64,000 bases of DNA from Deltaproteobacteria bacterium (GTDB lineage: Bacteria > Desulfobacterota > Binatia > JACPRU01), in the NCBI GenBank assembly GCA_016189835.1, contig JACPRU010000046.1, positions 21,541 through 85,540 of the forward strand, read 5' to 3'. Below the pieces are notes generated by a model. It ran no database searches, had not been told where the DNA came from, and saw only the letters and a list, made by a program, of their open reading frames with translations. Of this stretch, positions 39,993 through 48,840 are shown piece by piece (the stretch's first letter is position 1; every line of letters starts with the position of its first letter). Position numbers and translations under genes: made by a program.

Positions 39993-40433
39993 ATGTTGAA
40001 TGCCGGCGACACCGCGCCATCCTTCCGTCTGACCAGTCACGAGGGCAAGACCGTGGCGCTCGACGACCTGCGCGGCAAGAAGGTCCTGCTGTGGTTCTAT
40101 CCGAAGGCCGACACCCCGGGTTGAACGATCGAGGGCAAAGGGCTCCGGGATCGAGCCCGAGAGTTCGCGCAGAAGAACATCGTAATTCTCGGCGCGAGCT
40201 TCGACGACGTGACGGCCAACGCGGCCTTCGCTGCGAAGTTCTCCTTTCCCTTCCCGCTCCTCTGCGATACCGACCGCCGGCTCGGCCTGGCCTACGGTGC
40301 TTGTGACGACGCCGCCGCCGGCTACGCCAAGCGCATCTCCTACCTGATCGACGAGCAGGGAAGGATCCTCAAGGCTTACGCCAAGGTCCAGCCCGCGGAC
40401 CATCCCGACGAGGTGTTGCGGCACGCGGGCTGA
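39993..40433 (+). CDS. BCP/PrxQ-type peroxiredoxin with in-frame TGA (40122-40124) at the peroxidatic Cys position: predicted selenocysteine-containing peroxiredoxin
   Basis: MLNAGDTAPSFRLTSHEGKTVALDDLRGKKVLLWFYPKADTPG-U-TIEGKGLRDRAREFAQKNIVILGASFDDVTANAAFAAKFSFPFPLLCDTDRRLGLAYGACDDAAAGYAKRISYLIDEQGRILKAYAKVQPADHPDEVLRHAG*; AGGAGGTG SD before ATG; one frame open on both sides of the TGA. Confidence 0.85.
40140..40158 (+). promoter_or_regulatory. Candidate bacterial SECIS stem-loop
   Basis: GGGCTC-CGGGATC-GAGCCC perfect 6-bp stem, 7-nt G-containing loop; stem begins 15 nt and loop 21 nt after the TGA. Confidence 0.65.
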
Positions 40434-40577
40434 GCTACCGAGCCGCAATACGCCGGCGGCACCGGGCGTTTTCTCACGCTCGCTCCCATCACCCGCGACC
40501 GGGCGACACCTGCAACGGGCCGGGCGCGCCGGGCCGCGTTGACGCTCCCGGAAGAAACCGCTTTAAGTACCGATCCG

Positions 40578-40814
40578 ATGCCTCGACAGCTGCGGGCGGC
40601 CTGGCAGGCCTGGAAGCGGATCGCCCAGAGGATCGCCCACTTCCAGTCGCAGGTTCTGTTCGGCCTGCTGTACTTCGTGGTGGTCGCGCCGTTCGCGATC
40701 GGCCTCAAGCTGTTCTCCGATCCGCTGCGCATCAAGCACAAGTCTGCGCCTAGCTGGTGGCGCGAGCACCCCCGCCAGACGCTCACGCTGGAGGACGCGC
40801 ATCGGCAGTCCTGA
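40578..40814 (+). CDS. SxtJ-like small membrane protein
   Basis: AWKRIAQRIAHFQSQVLFGLLYFVVVAPFAIGLKLFSDPLRIK...WWREH; immediately upstream of the carbamoyltransferase. Confidence 0.65.
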   Translation: MPRQLRAAWQAWKRIAQRIAHFQSQVLFGLLYFVVVAPFAIGLKLFSDPLRIKHKSAPSWWREHPRQTLTLEDAHRQS

Positions 40815-40874
40815 CGCCGCCGTGCGCGTCTCACCGGCCTCCCTCGGCCGGGCGCCCCGGTCGCTCGTGCAACC

Positions 40875-42656
40875 GTGAAGATCCTCGGGATTTCTTGCTT
40901 TTATCACGACGCCGCCGCCGCTCTGGTGGACGACGGCCGGCTCGTCGCCGCGGCCGAGGAGGAGCGCTTCTCCCGCAAGAAGCACGACGCCGGCTTTCCC
41001 GCCGCGGCCATCGAGTACTGTCTCGAAGCCGGCGGAATCTCCGCCCGGGGCCTCGACCACGTGGTCTTCTACGAGAAGCCGCTCGTCAAGTTCGAGCGCA
41101 TCCTGCTGAGCGCCATGCAGAGCTATCCGCGCTCCTGGCGATCGTTCACCGACTCGATGATCGCCTGGATGGGCGACAAGCTGTGGGTGCGCGATCACAT
41201 CCGCGAGCGACTCGGCATCGACCGCTCGAAGCTGCTGTTCGTCGATCATCACGGCTCGCATGCCGCCAGCGCGTTCTATCCCTCGCGCTTCGACAAGGCG
41301 GCGATCCTCACCGTCGACGGCGTCGGCGAGTGGACGACGGCGAGCTTCGGCGTCGGCGACGGCGAGAAGGTCCGCCTCTTGCGCGAGATTCGCTTCCCGC
41401 ACTCGCTCGGGCTCCTCTACAGCGTGTTCACCGCGTTCCTCGGCTTCGAGGTGAACGAGGGCGAGTACAAGGTGATGGGCATGGCTCCCTACGGCCAGCC
41501 ACGCTACGTCGACAAGGTGTGGAAACTGATCGAGCTGTCCTCCGACGGCTCGTTCGGCCTCGACATGGACTACTTCGCATACCACTACTCGCGCGACACC
41601 GCCTACAGCCAGAAGTTCCTCTCGCTCTTCGGCCCGCCGCGCCGGCCGGGTCTCAACTTCTTCACCACGAGCTCCGGCTATCCCAGCTATTTCGGCCCGA
41701 AGCCGGGGAACTTCGCGGAGCTGGTGCGCGCCAACGAGCACTATGCCGACGTCGCCGCCAGCATCCAGAAGGTGACCGAAGAAGTGCTGCTGGCGATGGT
41801 GCGCGCGATCCACAGGGAGACGGGCCTCGCGCGGCTCTGCCTCGCCGGCGGCGTGGCCTTGAACAGCGTGGCCAACGGCCGGATCGTGCGCGAGACGCCG
41901 ATCGAGGAGCTCTACGTGCAGCCGGCGGCGGGGGACAGCGGCGGCGCGATCGGAGCCGCCCTGTACGCCTACCACGCGCTGCTCGGCAAGCCCCGCACCG
42001 GCCGCTCGATGGATCACGCCTACTGGGGCAAGGAATACGGCGACGGCGACGTGCGCGCCGCGCTCGAGCGCCGCGGGCTGCGCTACCACCACTTCGACGA
42101 CGAGGCGAGGCTGCTCGACGCGACGGTCGGCGACCTCGCCTCCGGCAAGGTGATCGGCTGGTACCAGGGGCGCTTCGAGTGGGGCCCGCGCGCGCTCGGC
42201 AACCGCTCGATCCTCGGTGACCCGCGCCGCGCCGAGATGAAGGACATCGTCAACACCAAGATCAAGTTCCGCGAACCCTATCGGCCGTTCGCCCCGTCGG
42301 TGCTCGCCGAGCAGGCGGAGCGCTTCTTCGACCTCACGAGCGCGATGCAGCAGGATGCCGCCCGCTTCATGCTGTTGGTCGTACCGGTCAAGAACGACGC
42401 CGTGCCCGCCGTCACCCACGTCGACAACAGCGCGCGGCTGCAGACCGTGTTCCGCGATACGAATCCGCGCTACTACGAGCTGATCCGCCGCTTCGGCGAC
42501 GCGACCGGCGTGCCGGTCGTGCTCAACACCTCCTTCAACCTGAAGGGCGAGCCCATCGTCACCACCCCGGACAACGCCCTCAACACCTTCTTCGCCAGCG
42601 AGATGGACACGCTCGTGGTCGGCAACCACGTCATCTACAAGTCGGAGAACACATGA
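40875..42656 (+). CDS. Carbamoyltransferase (NodU/CmcH/SxtI family)
   Basis: MKILGISCFYHDAAAALVDDGRLVAAAEEERFSRKKHDAGFP, DHHGSHAASAFYPS, LAGGVALNSVANGRI, WYQGRFEWGPRALGNRSILGDPR, NTSFNLKGEPIV. Confidence 0.96.
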   Translation: MKILGISCFYHDAAAALVDDGRLVAAAEEERFSRKKHDAGFPAAAIEYCLEAGGISARGLDHVVFYEKPLVKFERILLSAMQSYPRSWRSFTDSMIAWMGDKLWVRDHIRERLGIDRSKLLFVDHHGSHAASAFYPSRFDKAAILTVDGVGEWTTASFGVGDGEKVRLLREIRFPHSLGLLYSVFTAFLGFEVNEGEYKVMGMAPYGQPRYVDKVWKLIELSSDGSFGLDMDYFAYHYSRDTAYSQKFLSLFGPPRRPGLNFFTTSSGYPSYFGPKPGNFAELVRANEHYADVAASIQKVTEEVLLAMVRAIHRETGLARLCLAGGVALNSVANGRIVRETPIEELYVQPAAGDSGGAIGAALYAYHALLGKPRTGRSMDHAYWGKEYGDGDVRAALERRGLRYHHFDDEARLLDATVGDLASGKVIGWYQGRFEWGPRALGNRSILGDPRRAEMKDIVNTKIKFREPYRPFAPSVLAEQAERFFDLTSAMQQDAARFMLLVVPVKNDAVPAVTHVDNSARLQTVFRDTNPRYYELIRRFGDATGVPVVLNTSFNLKGEPIVTTPDNALNTFFASEMDTLVVGNHVIYKSENT

Positions 42657-42835
42657 AGAAGGCGCTACAGCGCGCGGCCGGGAAGTTCGCCATCGTCGGC
42701 GAGCTGTTCCGATTCCTGTGGGAGCAGAAGCTCTGGTGGCTGATTCCGATGATGACGGTCTTCGTCCTGTTCGGACTGCTGCTCGTCTTCACCCAGGGAT
42801 CGGCGCTGGCACCGTTCATCTATACGCTCTTCTAG
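42653..42835 (+). CDS. DUF5989-like small membrane protein
   Basis: MKKALQRAAGKFAIVGELFRFLWEQKLWWLIPMMTVFVLFGLLLVFTQGSALAPFIYTLF; ATGA overlap with the carbamoyltransferase. Confidence 0.85.
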   Translation: MKKALQRAAGKFAIVGELFRFLWEQKLWWLIPMMTVFVLFGLLLVFTQGSALAPFIYTLF

Positions 42836-42853
42836 AAGCGGGCCGCCTCCCGC

Positions 42854-44101
42854 ATGGCCTCTCGCTCCATTCCCTTCCATCGGCCGGCGATCGGCGAGAA
42901 CGAGATCCGCGCCGTCGTCGAGACGCTGCGCTCGGGATGGATCACCACCGGACCGCGCGTGAAGGAGCTCGAGGAGAGCTTCGCCGCGTTCGTCGGCGCG
43001 CGGCACGCCGTGGCGGTGAACTCCGGGACGGCGGCGATCCATCTCGGCCTGCTCGCCGCCGGGCTGGGCCCGGGAGAAGCGATCCTCACCTCGCCGATCA
43101 CGTTCCCGGCGACGACCGAGGCGGCGATCTACTGCGGCGCCGAGCCGCTGTTCGCCGACGTCGATCCGGTCACGTTGAACCTCGATCCCGCCGCGGTCGA
43201 GCGCGCGCTCGAGCGGTTCGCGGCGACCAAGCGCGTGCGCGTGCTGGTGCCGGTCCACTACGGCGGCCAACCGTGCGCGATGGAGCGGCTGGTGCCGATC
43301 GCCCGCCGCCACGGCCTGCGAATCGTCGAGGACGCCGCGCACGCGCTGCCGGCGTGGCGCCGCATGCCGGTGTCCGGGTCCGACCCCGTCTCGCCCCCGC
43401 CGCGGGGCGCCACGCCGCCGCCGCCTGGCGAGCGCTGGCGCATGGTCGGCACGATCGGCGACTTCACCGCCTTCAGCTTCTACGCCACCAAGACGATCAC
43501 CACCGCGGAAGGCGGAATGGTCACCTGCGAGTCGGACGCGGGCGCCGAGCTGCTGCGTAGCCTGCGGCTGCACGGGCTCTCGGGCGACGCGTGGCAGCGC
43601 TACCGCGCCGAGGGCTCGTGGCGCTACGACGTCGCCCGCACCGGCTACAAGGACAACATGCCCGACGTGCTGGCGGCGATCGGCGTCGAGCAGCTGAAGC
43701 GCGCGGGCGAGCTCGCGGCCGCGCGCGCGCGGCTGGTCGAACTCTACCGGGACGCGCTCGCCGCGCTCGCTGACCGGCTCGTGCTCCCGGGCTGCGAGGA
43801 GCGCACCGTGCATGCCTGGCATCTGTTCCCGATCCGGATGCGCGAGCCCGCGCGGCGCGGCCCGTTGATCGAGGGGCTGAAGGCGCGCGGCATCGGTACG
43901 GGCGTGCACTTCATTCCGGTTCACCTGCACTCCTTCTACGCCTCGACCTACGGCTACCGGCGCGGCGACTTCCCGGTCGCCGAGGCGGCCTTCGACGGAC
44001 TGGTGTCGCTGCCGCTGTGGCCGGGGATGAGCGAGGACGACGTCGCCTACGTCGCCTCGTCGCTGCGCGAGCTGCTCGACCGCCCCACGCCGGCGCGCTG
44101 A
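42854..44101 (+). CDS. DegT/DnrJ/EryC1/StrS-family PLP-dependent aminotransferase
   Basis: IPFHRPAIGENEIRAVVETLRSGWITTGPRVKELEESFAAFVGARHAVAVNSGTAAIHLGLLAAGLGPGEAILTSPITFPATTEAA; TAFSFYATKTITTAEGGM (PLP Lys). Confidence 0.95.
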   Translation: MASRSIPFHRPAIGENEIRAVVETLRSGWITTGPRVKELEESFAAFVGARHAVAVNSGTAAIHLGLLAAGLGPGEAILTSPITFPATTEAAIYCGAEPLFADVDPVTLNLDPAAVERALERFAATKRVRVLVPVHYGGQPCAMERLVPIARRHGLRIVEDAAHALPAWRRMPVSGSDPVSPPPRGATPPPPGERWRMVGTIGDFTAFSFYATKTITTAEGGMVTCESDAGAELLRSLRLHGLSGDAWQRYRAEGSWRYDVARTGYKDNMPDVLAAIGVEQLKRAGELAAARARLVELYRDALAALADRLVLPGCEERTVHAWHLFPIRMREPARRGPLIEGLKARGIGTGVHFIPVHLHSFYASTYGYRRGDFPVAEAAFDGLVSLPLWPGMSEDDVAYVASSLRELLDRPTPAR

Positions 44102-44139
44102 CGCCCGAGCCACCGCTGGCGGGCGATCGGCTGGGCGGA

Positions 44140-44643
44140 TCAGCCGCCGTAGAAGGTCTTCTCGCCGAGATCCTTGAGCACGAGCGTGCGATCGTCCGGC
44201 CGACCGTCGATGGCGGTGGTGAGCCCCGCCTCGACGACCTCGCCGACGAACAGCGAGTGATCGCCCTTCTCCACGGTCTCGACCAGCCGGCACTCCGCGA
44301 AGGCCGCCGCCGCGGCGAAGATCGGGGCGCCGGTCTTCCCCACCGAGAACTTCTCGCCACCGATCGTGTCGCCGTCGCGCTCGAGGGTCTTGAAGAAGGT
44401 GAAGGCCAGGCGGTTCTGTCCCTTGGCCATGACGTTCAACGCGAACGCCCCCGCGCTCTTGATGATCTCGTGAGCGCTCGAATCGGCCCGCACGCCGACC
44501 GCGACGAGCGGCGGAACGAAGGAAGCCTGCGTGACCCAGTTCACCGTGGCGGCGGCGACGCGGCCTTCCCGCGACTCGCCGGTCAGCACGTAGAGCCCGT
44601 AGGGGATCATGCGCAGCACGGTCTTCTTGGCGTCCGCGTCCAT
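44140..44643 (-). CDS. Flavin reductase-domain (FMN-binding split-barrel) protein
   Basis: MIPYGLYVLTGESREGRVAAATVNWVTQASFVPPLVAVGVRADSSAHEIIKSAGAFALNVMAKGQ. Confidence 0.88.
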   Translation of the reverse strand: MDADAKKTVLRMIPYGLYVLTGESREGRVAAATVNWVTQASFVPPLVAVGVRADSSAHEIIKSAGAFALNVMAKGQNRLAFTFFKTLERDGDTIGGEKFSVGKTGAPIFAAAAAFAECRLVETVEKGDHSLFVGEVVEAGLTTAIDGRPDDRTLVLKDLGEKTFYGG

Positions 44644-45299
44644 CGGTCTACCTCCCCCCAGCCGTCTCGCACGTGCCACCCGACCGTGGCAAGACGAAAC
44701 GCCGGACCGGCGGGATGTCTCGCGCCCGAGGCGCAGACCGTCGCGATGGCGGCCGCGACCCGCGACCGCGAGGGCGCCGCGAGGCCCCGGCCAGGTCCTC
44801 AGGCCCGCGCCGCGGCCACCGGAGCGCCGGCGATCTCCGAGCGCGCGGAATACCGTGCCCCGCCGTCGCGGCGTGCGGTCGCACAGCCTCGCCCGTGTCG
44901 AAGGTCAGTGATTCCGTCCGGGCTCGCCCGTCGTGCGCGCCTTCGGTCCGCTCTTGCATCGAAACGCGGCAGCTGTCCGAAAACCGACCATTCGGCCCGC
45001 AACGGCCCGCGGAAGCCCGCTCGCGTTCGCGGCCTCGAACCTAACGGCTGCGGCCCGAGTCGGATTCGCCTTGCCCGGAAAATCGCCGGCGCCGTGCGAT
45101 TCGTTCTGGCCTCGGCGTTCGGGCCGATCCGCGTGCGAACGCGAGCTTCCATCGACCCCGCCGTTCGTGGCACGCGACGTGCTTTCTCGGGAGGCCTGGG
45201 GAGGTCGGCGCCGGCGGCGCCCGACACCGTGTGAGGGCGTCTGACGAGCGGACCTGGGCAGCGGCTTCCGAGCCTCGGCCACGCGAGGAGGAACAAGCG

Positions 45300-48191
45300 A
45301 TGAGCTTCGATCTGACACGCCGTCATTTTCTCCACAGCAGCGCGCTCGGCGTTCTGTCCCTGACCCTCAGCAAGCTGCAATTCCGCGGCGTGGCGGCGGC
45401 GGAGCAGGCGATCGAGAAAGAGGTATCGTATCGAGGATGGGAAGACGTCTATCGAGGGAAATGGACCTGGGACAAGGTATCGCCGGCGACCCACTACGTG
45501 AATTGCTGGTACCAGAGCTCCTGCAACTGGAACATCTACGTCAAGGACGGCATCGTCTGGCGTGAAGAGCAGGCGGGGATCTATTCGCAGACCAATGCCG
45601 AGGTCCCGGACTTCAATCCGCGAGGGTGTCAGAAGGGGGCTTGCTTCAGCAATCGCATGTACGATTCCACGCGCCTGCGCTACCCGCTGAAGCGGGTCGG
45701 GGAACGCGGCGAAGGAAAGTGGAAGCGCGTTTCGTGGGACGAGGCGCTCTCCGAGATCGCCGACGTGGTGATCGACACGCTGACCACGGACGGGCCGGGA
45801 GCGATCCACACGGACATCGGCACCCAGTACTCCGCGGGCGGACCGCACGCCTTCGGCGTCAACCGCACCGCCTACCTGCTCGATACCCCGATCTGGGACA
45901 TGAACCCGGACATCGGCGACGCCCACCAGGGCGCCGCCGTGACCTGCGGAAAGATCGTCTTCTGCAGCTCCGCCGACGACATGTTCTATGCGGACATGAT
46001 CCTGATCTGGGGCGGGAACCCGATCTATACGCAAATTCCGAACATCCATTTCATCAACGAGGCACGCTACAAGGGAGCGAAGGTCGTCTCCATTTGTCCC
46101 GACTACAACCCCTCCTCCATTCACGTCGATCAATGGGTGCCCGTGCGGATGGGGTCGGACGCGGCGCTCGGCCTGGCGATGTCGCAGGTGATCGTCGCCG
46201 AGAAGCTCTACAACGCGGCGTTCCTCAAGGAGCAGACGGACATGCCGCTGCTCGTCCGAACCGATAACCGCCTGTTCCTGCGCGAGGCAGACATGAAGGA
46301 GGGCGGAGCGGCGGATCTCTTCTACGCATTCGACCTCGCCGCGGGGAGCGTGCGGGCGGTTTCACGAGACACGCTCGCGCTCGGCACGCTCGATCCCGCG
46401 CTCGAGGGCGAGTTCGAGGTCGAAACCAAGAACGGCAAGGTCAAGGTCCGCCCCGTGTTCGAGTTCCTCAAGGCGCGCCTCCACGACTACGCGCCGGAGA
46501 AGGCCACGACGATCTGCGGGACTCACCCCGACGTGATCCGACGGCTGGCCCGCGAAATCGCCAAGGCCAAGGCCGTCACCGGCGTGACCCAATCGAACTT
46601 CTGCAAGTACTATCACGGAATGGAAATGGAGCGGGCGCAGTTCCTGGTGTTCGCGCTCTGCGGACACTTCGGGAAGAAGGGCAGCGGGCTCCAGGCGTTC
46701 CCGTTCCTCACCGCGGACGCAGTCGGCGAGGGCTTCATGTATCCGAACCTGCCCTTGCCGGAGGGCAAGACGGAATTCGACCGCCAGCTTGCGCCGGTCG
46801 TCAAGACCCTCAAGGACCAAGGCCTCACCGACGAGATGATCAGCTACGAGCTGGTGCGCGGTGCGTACGAGAAGCAATCCTTCGTGAGCTCCGTGATGAC
46901 CTTGTACTTCCACGGGGGACTGAAGGATTTGATGCGGGATCAGCGCCAGTGGGACCCGCACATGAAGCGGGACATCGACGAATACGTCCAGCTGTCACTC
47001 GAGAAGAAGTGGCAGTACGCGGATCCCAAGACGACGCCTCGGGTCATGTTCACGGAGGGAGGCAACTTCCTTCGCCGGTTTCGCGGATACCCGAAGCTGA
47101 TCGAAGTATTCGTGCCGAAGCTGCGTTTGCTCGTCGACATCAACTGGAGGATGAGCAACACGGGCCGGCACGCCGATTTCGTGTTGCCGATCGCCGCCTG
47201 GTACGAGAGAAACGACCTGCGGTGGGTCACTCCGCTGGCGACGTACCTGCACGGCCAGGAGAAGGCGGTGGATCCGGTGGCCGAATCCTTGCCGGAATGG
47301 AAGGTGCATTGCCTGCTGGCGAAGAAGATCCAGGAGCGGGCGAAGCAGCGCGGCGTGACCGCCTTCAAGGACCGCGCCGGCAAGGAGCGGCGGCTCGACA
47401 CCATCTATGACGACTTGACCTACGGCGGGAATTACCGGGAGGACGACGACGTCAAGCTGTTGAAGGATTTCGTCAAGGTGTCGGGAAATCTGCAGGGGGT
47501 GACCTGGGAGAGCATCGCGAAGACGGGGATCGCCCGCTTCACCGATGTGGGCAAGGCGCAGAACAACGTCGGCAACGCGACGGATTTGAGCCCGACGGAG
47601 ACGATCACGCCGAACACCTGGCATACGGACAAGAAGATCCCCTGGCCGACGCTCACTCGACGGATGCAGTTCTACATCGATCACGAGCTGTTCCTCGAGC
47701 TCGGCGAAGAGCTGCCCGTGCACAAGGACGAGACGATCGGCGGCACGTATCCGCTGCGCATGACCGGGGGGCATACTCGCCACTCCATCCATACGGCGTG
47801 GCGCGACCATGCCTTGATGTTGCAGCTGCAGCGAGGCGAGCCCGTCGTGTACATGAGCGCCGCCGACGCCAGGAAGCGCGGGATCAAGGACCACGATCTC
47901 GTGCGCGTGTTCAACGACGTGGGCAGCTTCGAGATCCGCGCGAAGATCTCGGCCGGCACGGTTCCCGGCCAGATCATCGTCTATCACGCCTGGGAGCCGT
48001 ACATGTTCAAACACGGCCACTCGCACCAGACGGTCACCCCGAGCCCGATCAACCCGATCGCGCTGGCGGGCCAGTATTTCCATCTGCGGCCGATGTTCCT
48101 GAGCCACACCCCCGGAGAGAACGACCGTGGGGTCCGCACCGAGGTCGAGAGGGTGAGGGGCGCAGGAGCGGCGACCGGCCTGCGACTGTAG
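45300..48191 (+). CDS. Type II DMSO reductase-family molybdopterin oxidoreductase catalytic subunit (EbdA/DdhA/PcrA-like) with Tat-type signal
   Basis: TRRHFLHSSALGVLSLTLS; YRGWEDVYRGKWTWDKVSPATHYVNCWYQSSCNWNIYVKDGIVWREEQ; NPRGCQKGACFSNRMYDSTRLRYPLKRVGERGEGKWKRVSWDEAL. Confidence 0.9.
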   Translation: MSFDLTRRHFLHSSALGVLSLTLSKLQFRGVAAAEQAIEKEVSYRGWEDVYRGKWTWDKVSPATHYVNCWYQSSCNWNIYVKDGIVWREEQAGIYSQTNAEVPDFNPRGCQKGACFSNRMYDSTRLRYPLKRVGERGEGKWKRVSWDEALSEIADVVIDTLTTDGPGAIHTDIGTQYSAGGPHAFGVNRTAYLLDTPIWDMNPDIGDAHQGAAVTCGKIVFCSSADDMFYADMILIWGGNPIYTQIPNIHFINEARYKGAKVVSICPDYNPSSIHVDQWVPVRMGSDAALGLAMSQVIVAEKLYNAAFLKEQTDMPLLVRTDNRLFLREADMKEGGAADLFYAFDLAAGSVRAVSRDTLALGTLDPALEGEFEVETKNGKVKVRPVFEFLKARLHDYAPEKATTICGTHPDVIRRLAREIAKAKAVTGVTQSNFCKYYHGMEMERAQFLVFALCGHFGKKGSGLQAFPFLTADAVGEGFMYPNLPLPEGKTEFDRQLAPVVKTLKDQGLTDEMISYELVRGAYEKQSFVSSVMTLYFHGGLKDLMRDQRQWDPHMKRDIDEYVQLSLEKKWQYADPKTTPRVMFTEGGNFLRRFRGYPKLIEVFVPKLRLLVDINWRMSNTGRHADFVLPIAAWYERNDLRWVTPLATYLHGQEKAVDPVAESLPEWKVHCLLAKKIQERAKQRGVTAFKDRAGKERRLDTIYDDLTYGGNYREDDDVKLLKDFVKVSGNLQGVTWESIAKTGIARFTDVGKAQNNVGNATDLSPTETITPNTWHTDKKIPWPTLTRRMQFYIDHELFLELGEELPVHKDETIGGTYPLRMTGGHTRHSIHTAWRDHALMLQLQRGEPVVYMSAADARKRGIKDHDLVRVFNDVGSFEIRAKISAGTVPGQIIVYHAWEPYMFKHGHSHQTVTPSPINPIALAGQYFHLRPMFLSHTPGENDRGVRTEVERVRGAGAATGLRL

Positions 48192-48197
48192 ACGGGA

Positions 48198-48216
48198 GCG
48201 CCGGCCGGGCCGGCGC
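48198..48216 (+). terminator. Hairpin directly after the molybdoenzyme stop codon (no U-tract)
   Basis: GCGCCGGC-CGG-GCCGGCGC perfect 8-bp stem, starting 7 nt after TAG. Confidence 0.5.
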
Positions 48217-48387
48217 GGGGAATTCGCCACCGCGGGCTCGCGCCGGTCATACCGCGCGCGCCCCCGGCCCGGTGGCCGCCCGGGCTCGCGCGGGCGCGGT
48301 GCGCCCGGCCCGGAACGCTCCTCGATCCCCGAAACGGTGCCGGCGCGACTCGCGCCGCCCCAGCGCGGGCCCAAACCGGCGGGAACC

Positions 48388-48837
48388 CTACCCCGCCGCC
48401 GCCCTCTTCCGCGGCTGCTCCGCCGCTGCCTTCTCGGCTGCTGCTGCCTTCCTCCGTCTCGGCTTCTTCTTCGCGCTCGCCGCCTCGCTCGTCCACTCGA
48501 TCATCGAGATCGGCGCCGCATCCCCGTGCCGTATCCCGATCTTCGTGATCCTCGTGTAGCCCCCGGGGCGGTCCTTGAAGCGCGGTGCGATCTCCTCGAA
48601 CAGCTTCGTCACCGCCTCGCGATCGCGCAGGCGATCGAACGCCCGGCGCCTGGCGTGCAGCGTCGCTTGCTTGCCGAGCGTCACCAAACGATCGGCGACG
48701 CCGCGCAGCTCCTTCGCCTTGGCGTCGGTGGTGCGGATCCGCTCGTGACGGATGAGCGCCGTCGCCAGATTGCGCAGCAACGCCTGGCGGTGCGCTCCGG
48801 AGCGGTTGAGCTTACGGCCGGAAACCTGATGTCGCAT
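48388..48837 (-). CDS. rplQ: 50S ribosomal protein L17 with Lys/Ala-rich C-terminal tail
   Basis: [56 protein letters not shown]. Confidence 0.96.
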   Translation of the reverse strand: MRHQVSGRKLNRSGAHRQALLRNLATALIRHERIRTTDAKAKELRGVADRLVTLGKQATLHARRRAFDRLRDREAVTKLFEEIAPRFKDRPGGYTRITKIGIRHGDAAPISMIEWTSEAASAKKKPRRRKAAAAEKAAAEQPRKRAAAG

Positions 48838-48840
48838 GGC

